The notes below the pieces were generated by a model. That model was given only the letters and a program-made list of their open reading frames with translations. It had not been told where the DNA came from and ran no database searches. Made by a program: the position numbers and the translations under genes. Below are positions 27,295 to 38,770 of a stretch of 64,000 bases of DNA, piece after piece. The stretch comes from Enorma burkinafasonensis (GTDB taxonomy: Bacteria > Actinomycetota > Coriobacteriia > Coriobacteriales > Coriobacteriaceae), in the NCBI RefSeq assembly GCF_902150035.1, contig NZ_LR597502.1, positions 1-64,000 on the forward strand, read 5' to 3'. How positions within the stretch are numbered: position 1 is the stretch's first letter; each line of letters opens with the position of its first letter.

Positions 27295-29879
27295 CGTGAC
27301 CCCTCCTTGCGGGTCCGGTCGATGAGCCCGTGGAGCTCATCGGGCGAGAGGCCGGCGAGCCGCAGGGTGCGGGCGGCCTGGTCGCGCAGGTACTCGATGA
27401 CGATGAGGTAGGCGCTGGCTGCCGCGAGCGACGCGATCCAGCAGATGAGCAGGGCGAAGGTGCGGTGCAGCACGAACATGAGGCCGAGCAGCACCAGGGG
27501 CACCGCGACGAGCGCCGCCACGCCGCGCCGCACAAGGTGCGGGTACGCGCGCTCGAAGCGCCGCGCGCGCAGGGCGGCCTCCTCGCGCAGGCCGGGCTCG
27601 AGCGCGAGCGCCTGCGCGAGGGCGGCGATGCCCGGCCGCGCGCCCTCGAGGTCGTCGCGGTCGCAGAACATGAGGCCGCTCTCGGCGAGGCGGCGGTCGA
27701 AGAGCGCGTTCACGTTGACGAGCCGCTTGCGGGCGATGAGCCCGATCGCGAACGCGGGGACCAGGAAGAGCAGGAGCATGCCGAGGTCATGCGGGTAGTT
27801 GGCCCCGAAGAAGCCGCCGACCGCCTCGCGCATGGCGCCGATCCCGTAGGTGAAGGGCAGCCAGGGCCCGATCGCGCGGAAGAACGGCGGCATCATCTCG
27901 ATGGGATAGGTCCCCGATGCTCCGGGGATCTGGAGCACGACGAGCAGCACGCCGAGGGCCTTGCCGACGTGCTTGAACGCGACGGCGAGCGAGAACACGA
28001 ACGTCACGTAGACGAACGAGGCCACCATGCCCGCGAGCACGTACGCCCAGGGCGCCGTGCACTGGATCCCCAGCAGGATGTCGCCGGTGCAGCAGATGAC
28101 GGCCTGCACCTGGCCGAGCGCCACGAGGAGCAGCCAGCGCGCGAAGAAGGCGCGGCGCGGGGTGAGCTCGCCGGGGCGCAGCCCCTCGCGGTCCACCTCG
28201 AGCTTGTAGATCGCGACGAGCACGAACCCGCCGACCCACAGCGCGAGGTTGGTGTAGAACGGCGCCACGCCGGAGCCGTAGTTCGCCACCGGGAAGACCG
28301 CCTCGGTCGTAAGCTCCACGGGCTGCGCCAGGTAGGAGCCGAACGCGGCGGGGTCGAGCTCGCCGAGCTCGCGCAGGCGGGCGAGCGCCTGGCTCCCGGA
28401 GACGACCGAGAGGTCCCGGGCGAGGCCCTCGAGGTGCCCGGCGTCCTCGCGCAGGCTCGAGGCGCCGTCGGCCGCAGCCGTGCCCGCCTGGTCCAGGACG
28501 GCGTCGAGCCCGTCGATGGTGCCCGCGGCCTGATCCGCCAGGCCGGCGAGCCCCGCCGCCGTCCCGCTCGCGCGCCCGCCGAGGTCGGCGAGGTCGTCGA
28601 GGGCCGCCGAGAGGTCGGGGAGGACCGAGGTCTCGAGGTCGCTCGAGAGGCCGTCGAGCGATGCCGTGCCCGCGGCGATCGCGTCGTTCACCGCGCCCGC
28701 GAGCCCGCTGGCGCTCTCGGCGCCGGCCTTGATGTCATCGGATGCGCCCTCGAGGCGGCCGAGCGCCGCGGTCTGGTCGTCGATGAGGGCCTGGAGCGCG
28801 GCGATCGCGCGGTCGAGCTCGGCGACGATGTCGCCTTGGGCCGTCTGGGCGCCGCCGGCGGGAGCCTCGGCCCCCGCGATCGCGTCGCGCGCGTCCTCGA
28901 GCGCGCCCTTGAGCTGCGACAGCGATTCTGTCGCGGACGCCATCTGCGTGAGGGCGGCGTCCAGGCGGCCCTGCGCCCAGCCCACGTCGCCGGCGATGCG
29001 GCCGACGTCGTAGGACGCCTCGGACGAGAGCTCGGCGAGCGCGCCCGCGCCGCCCTTGAGCGCCTGGGCGAGCGACGCGGCCCCGCCCTGGACCTCTGAC
29101 CGGGCGTCGCCCATGCCCGCGAGGGCGTCGTCGAGCGCGCCGGCGACCGTGCGCGAGGAGCCGGCGAGCCCGTCGAGGGTGGTCGCCGCCGATGCCACGG
29201 CGTCGCGCGCGGCGGAGACGGCGCCCCCGGTGCCGTCGAGGTCGTCGGCGACGTCGCGCAGGAGGCCCGCGGTGTCTTCCAGCGCGCGGGCGGTGCCCGC
29301 GACCGCGTCGTCTCCCCGTTCCGCCGCGTCGCGCGCGCCCTCCGCGATGCGCTCGGACACCGTCTCTCCCGCGACGCGCGCGAACTCCGACGAGATCTGG
29401 GCCTCGAGCGTCGTGGCGCCCGTGTCGGTGACCTTCGGCGCGATGGCGTTCGCCTTCTCGTTAACGTAGTAGGCGATGTGCGCCGGCTCGGTCGCGCCGT
29501 CGAGCACGCCGGCGAGCGTGGCGGTGAAGTCGCGGGGGATGACAAAAGCGGCGTAGTAGGTGCCCGCGCTCACGCCGTCGTCGCCCGCGCGCTCGTCGTC
29601 GACGAACGTCCAGCCGAGCTGGTCGTTCTCCTCGAGGCGCTCGCGAATCATCTCGCCGGCGTTCATCGCGCCCATGCCGGGCAGCTCGGCGCCCTCGTCC
29701 TCAATCACCACGGCGATGGGCACCGTGGAGGTGTTCGCGTAGGGGTCCCAGTTGGCGAGGATGTTGATCCATGCGTAGAGCGAGGGTATGAGGCAGACGC
29801 CGACGGTCACGATGACGGCGACGGGGCGTGCCGCGATGCGGCGCGCGTCGCGGGCGAGGATATGGAACACCGTGTTCAC
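27291..29879 (-). CDS. YhgE/Pip-family membrane protein (first of a pair)
   Basis: This 862-residue protein has the same plan as its partner: an N-terminal membrane helix, NILANWDPYANTSTVPIAV, a long Ala/Asp-rich extracytoplasmic coiled coil (about 170-530) and a C-terminal membrane block. It has an extra tail of about 140 residues after the usual end, with two further membrane segments (around VAALVAVPLVLLGLMFVL). I chose GTG 29879 because GGAAAGGAAG precedes it and the product then begins VNTVFHILARDARRI, the usual family start; ATG 29915 would add 12 residues. Two unequal members side by side suggest they form a complex. Function is not established. Confidence 0.85.
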   Translation of the reverse strand: MNTVFHILARDARRIAARPVAVIVTVGVCLIPSLYAWINILANWDPYANTSTVPIAVVIEDEGAELPGMGAMNAGEMIRERLEENDQLGWTFVDDERAGDDGVSAGTYYAAFVIPRDFTATLAGVLDGATEPAHIAYYVNEKANAIAPKVTDTGATTLEAQISSEFARVAGETVSERIAEGARDAAERGDDAVAGTARALEDTAGLLRDVADDLDGTGGAVSAARDAVASAATTLDGLAGSSRTVAGALDDALAGMGDARSEVQGGAASLAQALKGGAGALAELSSEASYDVGRIAGDVGWAQGRLDAALTQMASATESLSQLKGALEDARDAIAGAEAPAGGAQTAQGDIVAELDRAIAALQALIDDQTAALGRLEGASDDIKAGAESASGLAGAVNDAIAAGTASLDGLSSDLETSVLPDLSAALDDLADLGGRASGTAAGLAGLADQAAGTIDGLDAVLDQAGTAAADGASSLREDAGHLEGLARDLSVVSGSQALARLRELGELDPAAFGSYLAQPVELTTEAVFPVANYGSGVAPFYTNLALWVGGFVLVAIYKLEVDREGLRPGELTPRRAFFARWLLLVALGQVQAVICCTGDILLGIQCTAPWAYVLAGMVASFVYVTFVFSLAVAFKHVGKALGVLLVVLQIPGASGTYPIEMMPPFFRAIGPWLPFTYGIGAMREAVGGFFGANYPHDLGMLLLFLVPAFAIGLIARKRLVNVNALFDRRLAESGLMFCDRDDLEGARPGIAALAQALALEPGLREEAALRARRFERAYPHLVRRGVAALVAVPLVLLGLMFVLHRTFALLICWIASLAAASAYLIVIEYLRDQAARTLRLAGLSPDELHGLIDRTRKEGSR

Positions 29880-29933
29880 GGACGCTTCCTTTCCGGCTGC
29901 AGTGCTTCGGTCCATGCGGTGGCGCCATCATAC

Positions 29934-29952
29934 CCATATATGGAATATTCCA
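29934..29952. promoter_or_regulatory. Overlapping double palindrome between the YhgE pair and tetR
   Basis: CCATATATGG (29934-29943) and TGGAATATTCCA (29941-29952) are both perfect palindromes that share three bases. They lie midway between the divergent YhgE and TetR start codons, next to a minus-strand TATGAT that could be the -10 of the YhgE operon. This is a natural place for the TetR-type repressor to bind and control both directions. Confidence 0.5.
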
Positions 29953-30030
29953 CAGATGTAGATTAAGATGATGTGAGTAAGCAACGAAGAGGGCCCATCT
30001 GTTGCGTAACCCACGAAAGGAGGGCGCGTG

Positions 30031-30666
30031 ATGACCGAACTCCGCCGGGAGGACCGCCGCGTGCGCAGGAGCAGGAAGCTGATCGTGCAGGCGTTCGAGC
30101 GGCTGCTCGGGGAGCGGCCGTACGCCCAGATCACCGTGAGCGCCATCGCGCGCGAGGCCGATATCGACCGCAAGACGTTCTACCAGCACTTCGGGAGCAT
30201 CGACGGCCTCCTCGCGGCACTCGCCGACATGCTGGCGGAGCAGGTCCTGGACCAGGTGGCGGCCGAGCTCGGCGAGGCGGGCGTCGCCCCGGATGGCGAC
30301 CGCGCGCTCCGCGTCTTCTTCCGGGCGCTTGCGGAGCATTTCGAGCAGGGTGCCGCGCGCGACCGGCGCTATGCCGAGCGCATCCCGTTCGACGTGCTCT
30401 ACGGGCACCTGACGCGGGCGTTCGAGCGGCAGATCGTGCGCCGCGGCCTGCTCGACGAGGTTGTGGGGTCCGGCGAGCGCGACGCGTGCCTCGCGTTCAT
30501 CCTGGGCGGGCTCTTCTCGCTCTTCCGGTCGTGGCTTCTCGCGGAGCGCCCCTGTTCGGCGGAGGAGGTCGCGGCGACCGCCTGCACGCTCACCGAGCAC
30601 GGCCTCGCCGGCATGGCGGCGCGCGGCCCGGCCGCGGGCCGCAATCGATCTGCGGGCAGGATATAG
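30031..30666 (+). CDS. TetR/AcrR-family transcriptional regulator
   Basis: This 211-residue protein has a TetR-type HTH at about 20-60, with QITVSAIAREADIDRKTFYQHFGSIDGLL, and a helical ligand-binding domain. It is divergent from the YhgE/Pip pair with a 151-bp gap between starts, and probably represses them through the palindromes at 29934-29952. ATG 30031 is 7 bases after AAAGGAGGG; a GTG at 30028 is possible but too close. The ligand is unknown. Confidence 0.85.
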   Translation: MTELRREDRRVRRSRKLIVQAFERLLGERPYAQITVSAIAREADIDRKTFYQHFGSIDGLLAALADMLAEQVLDQVAAELGEAGVAPDGDRALRVFFRALAEHFEQGAARDRRYAERIPFDVLYGHLTRAFERQIVRRGLLDEVVGSGERDACLAFILGGLFSLFRSWLLAERPCSAEEVAATACTLTEHGLAGMAARGPAAGRNRSAGRI

Positions 30667-30891
30667 CAAGAAAGGGCCCGCGGAAGGCGCCTCTCCTGCT
30701 AAATCGCGCCCGCAGAATCGAACAAGGCTTGGGGTTCCCGTGGTCCGTGCGCGGCGGGCGCGGCGGAGGGCGTGCGCCTGGGGGCGCCTGCGCTAGAATC
30801 GGGGGTTGCGAACATATCCGGGCCCCGCCGCCACCGGGAAACCGCTCCGGTGCGCCGCAGCCGGCAGGGCCCGCAGCCGGAAAGGATAGCC

Positions 30892-33759
<2,868 letters not shown>

Positions 33760-33763
33760 CCCC

Positions 33764-34258
33764 ATGGCCAAGCGCGAGAAGCTCCAGAAGACCAACGCGA
33801 TGCGCGAGCTCGAGCGCGCGGGCATCGCCTTCGAGGTCCGCACCTACGAGGTGGACGAGAGCGACCTGTCCGGCGTGCACGTGGCCGAGCAGCTCGGCGA
33901 GGAACCCGGCCAGGGCTTCAAGACGCTCGTGACCGCGAGCCCCCAGGGCGGCCACGTGGTCTGCTGCATCCCCGTCGCCGAGGAGCTCGACCTCAAGCGG
34001 GCGGCGGCCCAGGCGGGTGAGAAGTCGCTCTCGATGCTCGCCGTGCGCGACCTGCTGCCCGTGACCGGCTACCTGCGCGGCGGCTGCTCGCCCGTGGGCA
34101 TGAAGAAACGCTTCCCCACGATCATCGACGAGAGCTGCCTTATCTGGGACCGCATCTTCATCTCGGGCGGGCGGCGCGGCATCCAGCTCGTGCTCGCGCC
34201 CGAGGACCTCGTGGCCTTCACCGGGGCCACCGTGGCGCCCATCACGCGCGGCGCGTAA
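33764..34258 (+). CDS. ybaK: YbaK/EbsC-type aminoacyl-tRNA deacylase
   Basis: This 164-residue protein matches the bacterial YbaK family, which hydrolyses Cys-tRNA(Pro) made by mistake by prolyl-tRNA synthetase. The conserved Lys is in QGFKTLVTASPQGG, and GGCSPVGMKKRFPTIIDE with RRGIQLVLAPEDL fits the family well. It starts 4 bp after the uvrA stop, so the two are likely cotranscribed; no functional link is known. Confidence 0.9.
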   Translation: MAKREKLQKTNAMRELERAGIAFEVRTYEVDESDLSGVHVAEQLGEEPGQGFKTLVTASPQGGHVVCCIPVAEELDLKRAAAQAGEKSLSMLAVRDLLPVTGYLRGGCSPVGMKKRFPTIIDESCLIWDRIFISGGRRGIQLVLAPEDLVAFTGATVAPITRGA

Positions 34259-34370
34259 GGCGGCCGCCGGGGCCGTCGCGTAAGCCGGCGCTTCAAGCTC
34301 GGGGCCGGCGCGCATCCCACCCCCCGCGGCGTCCCGCGCCCGGCCGTGCCGTGGCTAACGTGTGAAGTGT

Positions 34371-34399
34371 TTAGCCCGGGCGGCGATGGCTGGTATGAT
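34371..34399 (+). promoter_or_regulatory. Candidate promoter for the NlpC/P60 gene
   Basis: TTAGCC (34371-34376) and TATGAT (34394-34399) are separated by exactly 17 bases, 41 bases upstream of the start codon. The -10 is good and the -35 poor. Confidence 0.4.
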
Positions 34400-34439
34400 G
34401 GTGCCCATATCCTAGGCATACCGCTGCGGAAGGATCTAG

Positions 34440-35657
34440 ATGAAGCTCATACACACCAACGCCTTTCTCGCGGGCGGTGCCCGGCGCTGCGTCGCCGCGG
34501 CGCTGGCCGTCACGCTCGGCCTCGGCTGCATCGCGGCCGTTCCCGCACCCATCTACGCAACCGAGAGCGAGGACCTGCAGGCGCAGGTCGACGAGGCGCA
34601 GGAGCGCCTCGGCTCGCTGACCCACCAGCTCGAGGAGGCCCAGGCCCAGGTCGACGCGACCGCCTACGAGCTCGAGGAGACCCAGGCCCGCATCGCCGAG
34701 CTCGAGGACGAGATCGCCGCCAACCAGGAGGAGCTCGCCGCGGCCCAGGGCGACCTTGCCGACCACGTCGCCGACTCCTACAAGACGGGCGGCATCTCGC
34801 TCGTGAGCATCCTGCTGTCGAGCGACTCCTTCAACGACCTCACCTCGCAGCTCTACTACGCCGGCCGCGTCGCCGACGCCGAGAGCGCACAGATCACGAG
34901 CGTGCGCGAGCTCCAGGCCGAGCTCGAGTCGCAGCAGACCGAGCTCACCGACCGCGAGACCGAGCTGACCGAGCTCCTCGACGAGCAGACGCGAAGCCAG
35001 GAGGAGATGGAGGCAGCCACCGCGGAGGCCAACAGCTACTTGAACGGGCTGTCGAGCGAGCTGCAGGAGGCCCTCGAGGCCGAGCGCCAGGCCGCCGCCG
35101 AGGAGGAGCGCCGCCGCGCCGAGGAGGCCGCGCGCCAGGCCCAGGAGGAGCTCGAGCGCCAGGAGCAGGAAGAGCAGCAACAGCAGCAACAGCAGAACCA
35201 GCAGCAGAACCAGGGCTCCACGGCCCCGTCCGGCAACGAGACCGTCACCGTGCCGTCAGGCGGCGGGTCGGGTGGCCTCACCGCGGCCCAGCGCCAGACC
35301 ATCGTGAACGCCGGCATGTCGCAGATCGGCGTCGACTACGCACTCGGCGCCTACCAGCCGGGCGTGCTGCTCGACTGCTCGGGGCTGACCACCTACGCCT
35401 ACGCGCAGGCGGGCATCTCGATCATCCATCAGTCGGGACGCCAGTTCAACACGGTCGTCAACGCGGGCAACCTCAAGACGAGCATGAGCGCGCTCGAGCC
35501 GGGCGACCTCGTGTTCTACGGCCGCCCGAACATCTCGCACGTCGCCATCTACATCGGCGGCGGGCGCATTGTCCACGCGAACGGCTACGGCCGCGGCGTC
35601 ATGACGTCGCGCGTGGACTACAACAGAAACTTCCGCGGCGGCGGGAGCCCGATCTGA
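34440..35657 (+). CDS. Secreted coiled-coil NlpC/P60 peptidoglycan hydrolase
   Basis: This 405-residue protein has a signal peptide (about 1-40, ending near APIYATE), a long coiled coil (about 42-240) resembling the N-terminal domains of PcsB/CwlO-type hydrolases, a Gln-rich linker (about 241-262, with runs of 7 Gln), and a C-terminal NlpC/P60 domain (about 285-405). The catalytic Cys is in LLDCSGLTTYAYAQ and the His in ISHVAIYIGGG. It would cut peptide stems in peptidoglycan, between D-iGlu and the diamino acid or in the cross-bridge. In relatives the coiled coil is the handle for activation by FtsEX. The next genes (ATP-grasp ligase, murJ) also concern the wall. Confidence 0.9.
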   Translation: MKLIHTNAFLAGGARRCVAAALAVTLGLGCIAAVPAPIYATESEDLQAQVDEAQERLGSLTHQLEEAQAQVDATAYELEETQARIAELEDEIAANQEELAAAQGDLADHVADSYKTGGISLVSILLSSDSFNDLTSQLYYAGRVADAESAQITSVRELQAELESQQTELTDRETELTELLDEQTRSQEEMEAATAEANSYLNGLSSELQEALEAERQAAAEEERRRAEEAARQAQEELERQEQEEQQQQQQQNQQQNQGSTAPSGNETVTVPSGGGSGGLTAAQRQTIVNAGMSQIGVDYALGAYQPGVLLDCSGLTTYAYAQAGISIIHQSGRQFNTVVNAGNLKTSMSALEPGDLVFYGRPNISHVAIYIGGGRIVHANGYGRGVMTSRVDYNRNFRGGGSPI

Positions 35658-35728
35658 TCTAGGGGATGGACCTTACGCGGCGGGCACGTGCCCGCCGCAT
35701 CTCGGTATGGGGAAGGACTGGTCGACAC

Positions 35729-36997
35729 ATGCGTGCGTTGCACGATGAGGCGGAGGTGCGCGAGCGCCTCGTGCCGGTGATTCTTGGCGCGGACATCTTG
35801 GGCTACAGCTTCGTGCGGGGGTTCCACGAGACCTACGGGCTCACGTCGATCGTGCTCTCGTCCTCCGACATCAAGATGACGTCGTCGAGCCGCTTCTGCG
35901 ACTACCGCATCATCGAGGGCATCGACGACGAGGAGCGGCTCCTCGCCGAGCTCGCGCACATCGGCACCGAGATCGACGCCGCCGGCAAGACGGGCATCGT
36001 CGTGGGCAGTGGCGACTGGTACGCCCGGATCCTCTCGTCGCACAAGGCGGAGCTCGAGCGCTGGTACCACGTGCCCTACATCGACTTCGACCTTCTGGAC
36101 GAGATCACGCAGAAGGAGCGCTTCTACGACATCTGCGAGGAGCTCGGCATACCGTATCCCCGCACGTGGAAGTTCGACTGCGGCGACCCCAACGCCGAGA
36201 TCTGCGCCGAGCGCTTCACCTACCCGCTCATCGCGAAGCCCTCGAACTCCGCGCGCTACCACTACGCGAAGTTCCCGGGCAAGAAGAAGATCTTCGAGGT
36301 CGAGGACGCCGCCGAGCTCACGCGCATCTTCGGGGCGCTCAAGGACTCGTGCTACGACCGCGAGCTCATCGTCCAGGAGTTCATCCCCGGCGCGGACGAC
36401 GGCCTGCGCACGATCACGATCTACATGAACGCCGACGGCACGCCCGCGATGACGTGCTCGGGGCGCGTGGTGCTGCAGGACCACCACCCGGCTGCCATCG
36501 GCAACCCGGTCTGCATCATGTCCGAGCGCGTCGAGGGCGCCATCGAGGACGCCGTGCGCTTCCTCGAGCACGTGGGCTACCGCGGCTTCGCCAACTTCGA
36601 CGCCAAGCTCGACCCGCGCGACGGGAAGTACAAGTTCTTCGAGGTCAACACCCGCCCGGGGCGGAACACCTTCTACGTGAACCTCGCCGGCGCGAACTTC
36701 GTGAAGCTCATCGTCGACGACTGCGTGCTCGGCCGCACCGCGGAGCGCTTCGACGCCTGCGACCCGTTCCTGTTCGCCTGCGTGCCGCCCTACGTGGTGA
36801 AGCGCACCGTGGAGGAACCCATCTTGCGCGAGCAGGTGCTCGGCATGTACCGCGACGGCCTGGCCGAGTTCCCGCTCTTCTACAAGGCGGACACGCTCTC
36901 CCACCGGTTCTGGTCGGCGATCACCTACTACCACCAGATCTCGAAGTTCAAGCGCTACGTGTGGGATACCGGCGGCAAGCAGGCGTCGGTCGACTGA
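35729..36997 (+). CDS. ATP-grasp carboxylate-amine ligase, probably cell-wall related
   Basis: This protein of about 422 residues has an ATP-grasp fold: YPLIAKPSNSARYHY (nucleotide-binding Lys), ELIVQEFIPGADDG, and the metal-binding FFEVNTRPGRNTFY. Such ligases join a carboxylate to an amine with ATP hydrolysis. It lies between a peptidoglycan hydrolase and the lipid II flippase murJ, so adding a cross-bridge amino acid (as D-aspartate ligase does in enterococci) is an attractive role. Collinsella walls are described as having an aspartate-type bridge, as far as I recall. The start is uncertain: an ATG at 35666 would add an Arg-rich stretch that looks non-coding, so I prefer 35729, although its GGGGAAGGA is rather distant. 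Confidence 0.7.
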   Translation: MRALHDEAEVRERLVPVILGADILGYSFVRGFHETYGLTSIVLSSSDIKMTSSSRFCDYRIIEGIDDEERLLAELAHIGTEIDAAGKTGIVVGSGDWYARILSSHKAELERWYHVPYIDFDLLDEITQKERFYDICEELGIPYPRTWKFDCGDPNAEICAERFTYPLIAKPSNSARYHYAKFPGKKKIFEVEDAAELTRIFGALKDSCYDRELIVQEFIPGADDGLRTITIYMNADGTPAMTCSGRVVLQDHHPAAIGNPVCIMSERVEGAIEDAVRFLEHVGYRGFANFDAKLDPRDGKYKFFEVNTRPGRNTFYVNLAGANFVKLIVDDCVLGRTAERFDACDPFLFACVPPYVVKRTVEEPILREQVLGMYRDGLAEFPLFYKADTLSHRFWSAITYYHQISKFKRYVWDTGGKQASVD

Positions 36998-37087
36998 GGA
37001 CGCTGGGCTGACGCGGGCGCGCCCGGTGCGCCCATGAGGCTGCGGTCGGGGAGGGGCCCCGTCCGCGGCGGGAGGGGGAGATGACGC

Positions 37088-38767
37088 ATGGCTGACGACA
37101 TACGGCTGCGCGGGCGGCATTTCGCCCCTGCGCGCGACGAGGACTTCTCCGGCTCGGGCGACTACGAGAGCGTCGGCCGGTCCGCGAGCCTCATGACCGG
37201 GCTCATCATCGTCTCGCGCGTGACCGGCTTCGTGCGCACGTGGGTCATGGGCATCGCGTTCGGCGTGTCCTACCTCGCCTCGTCCTATAACATCGCCAAC
37301 AACCTGCCCAACATGCTCTACGAGCTCGTCATGGGCGGCATGCTCGTCACGGCGTTTCTGCCGGTCTACCTCGACGCGCGCCGCAACGGCGGGCGCGAGG
37401 CCGCGGATGACTATGTGGGCAACCTCCTCTCGGTCCTGCTCATCGTGCTCGGCGGGGTGTCCGTGCTCGCGATCGCCTTCGCGCCCGGCCTCATCTGGAC
37501 GCAGTCGTTCATGAGCGACGGGTCCGAGATGGACACGGCGGTCTACTTCTTCCGCATCTTCGCCGTCCAGGTGCTCTTCTACGGCCTGGGCTCGGTGTTC
37601 TCGGGTGTGCTCAACGCGCACCGCGACTACTTCTGGAGCAACTTCGCGCCGATCCTGAACAACGCGGTGGTCATCGCGAGCTTCGCGGTGTTCCCGTGGC
37701 TCGAGGGCGTGAACGAGGGGCTCGCCATCACGGTCGTGGCCCTCGGCACCACGGGCGGCGTCTTCGTGCAGATGGCCTGCCAGATCCCCGCGCTCGGCCG
37801 GCACGGCGTGCATCCGCGCTTCCACGTGGACCTCCGCGACCCGCTCCTGCGCAAGACCGTGTCGCTCGGCGTGCCCACGCTCGTGGCGACGCTCTGCACC
37901 TTCGTCACCGCCTCGGTCCAGAACTCCTCGGCGCTCGCGGTGCAGCCCGGCACGGGCGCGTCGGTCATCGCATACGCCCGCCTGTGGTACACCCTGCCCT
38001 ACGCGCTGCTCTCCGTGTCGCTCAACACGGCGCTCTACACCGAGCTCGCGCGCGACGCGGCCCGCGGCGACGACGGCGCGGTGCGCGCCGGCATCTCGCG
38101 CGGCATCGGGCACCAGCTGTTCTTCCTCATCCCGTTCGCGCTCTACCTCATGGTGTTCAGCTTCCCGCTCAACATGATCTACTGCTCGGGCAAGTTCGAC
38201 GTGACGGGCGTGGAGCTCGTGTCGACCTACCTGCGCTACCTCGCGGTCGCGCTGCCGCTCTACGGCGTGTGCATGCTCATGCAGAAGGGCTGCTCGGCGC
38301 TCATGGACATGAAGCCCTATGCGGTGTTCATGACGCTCGGCGCGCTCACGCAGGTGGTGTGGTCGCTCACGCTCGGCGTGGGCCTCGGCGGCGGGATGCC
38401 CTTCATCGCCCTTTCCACCGCGGCCTTCTACGTGGTGGCGAACGCCGGCGCTATGGTCTGGATGCGCCGCCGCCTGCACGGGCTCCAGCTGAGGACCATC
38501 CTGCACGGCGCGGCCTGGGGGCTCGCGCTGGGCGGGGCCCGCCGCGCGGCGGGCGGGCTCGTGCTCTGGCTGCTCGAGGCCCTCGTTCGGCCGCTCGTCA
38601 CCGTGGCCGCCGACGGCGCCGTCGCGACCGCGGGCACCCTCACGACCTTCCTGTACGTCGCCGTGGCCGGCATCGTCTCGCTCGCGGTCACCTTCGTGCC
38701 CGCCGTGGCGCTCAAGCTGCCCGAGGCCTCGATGGTCTCCTCGATCGTCCGGCGCTTCAAGAGGTAG
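37088..38767 (+). CDS. murJ: Lipid II flippase MurJ
   Basis: This 559-residue polytopic membrane protein moves lipid II across the cytoplasmic membrane during peptidoglycan synthesis. It shows IIVSRVTGFVRTWVMGIAFG and NLLPN-like ANNLPNMLYELVMGGML in the first two helices, GLGSVFSGVLNAHRDYFWSNFAPILNN, and about 14 hydrophobic segments, all typical of MurJ/MviN. A hydrophilic N-terminal extension of about 33 residues precedes the first helix. GGGAGGGGGAG is upstream of the ATG. uvrC starts 3 bp after its stop. Confidence 0.93.
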   Translation: MADDIRLRGRHFAPARDEDFSGSGDYESVGRSASLMTGLIIVSRVTGFVRTWVMGIAFGVSYLASSYNIANNLPNMLYELVMGGMLVTAFLPVYLDARRNGGREAADDYVGNLLSVLLIVLGGVSVLAIAFAPGLIWTQSFMSDGSEMDTAVYFFRIFAVQVLFYGLGSVFSGVLNAHRDYFWSNFAPILNNAVVIASFAVFPWLEGVNEGLAITVVALGTTGGVFVQMACQIPALGRHGVHPRFHVDLRDPLLRKTVSLGVPTLVATLCTFVTASVQNSSALAVQPGTGASVIAYARLWYTLPYALLSVSLNTALYTELARDAARGDDGAVRAGISRGIGHQLFFLIPFALYLMVFSFPLNMIYCSGKFDVTGVELVSTYLRYLAVALPLYGVCMLMQKGCSALMDMKPYAVFMTLGALTQVVWSLTLGVGLGGGMPFIALSTAAFYVVANAGAMVWMRRRLHGLQLRTILHGAAWGLALGGARRAAGGLVLWLLEALVRPLVTVAADGAVATAGTLTTFLYVAVAGIVSLAVTFVPAVALKLPEASMVSSIVRRFKR

Positions 38768-38770
38768 CCC

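Noticed and set aside
29916-30030. A short leader gene between YhgE and tetR
   Set aside because: No start codon with ribosome-binding site and adequate length; the gap is better explained as a control region.
35160-35220. CAG/CAA repeat in the NlpC/P60 gene as a possible contingency repeat
   Set aside because: The tract encodes a Gln-rich linker with triplet units, so length change would not shift the frame; it looks like an ordinary low-complexity linker.
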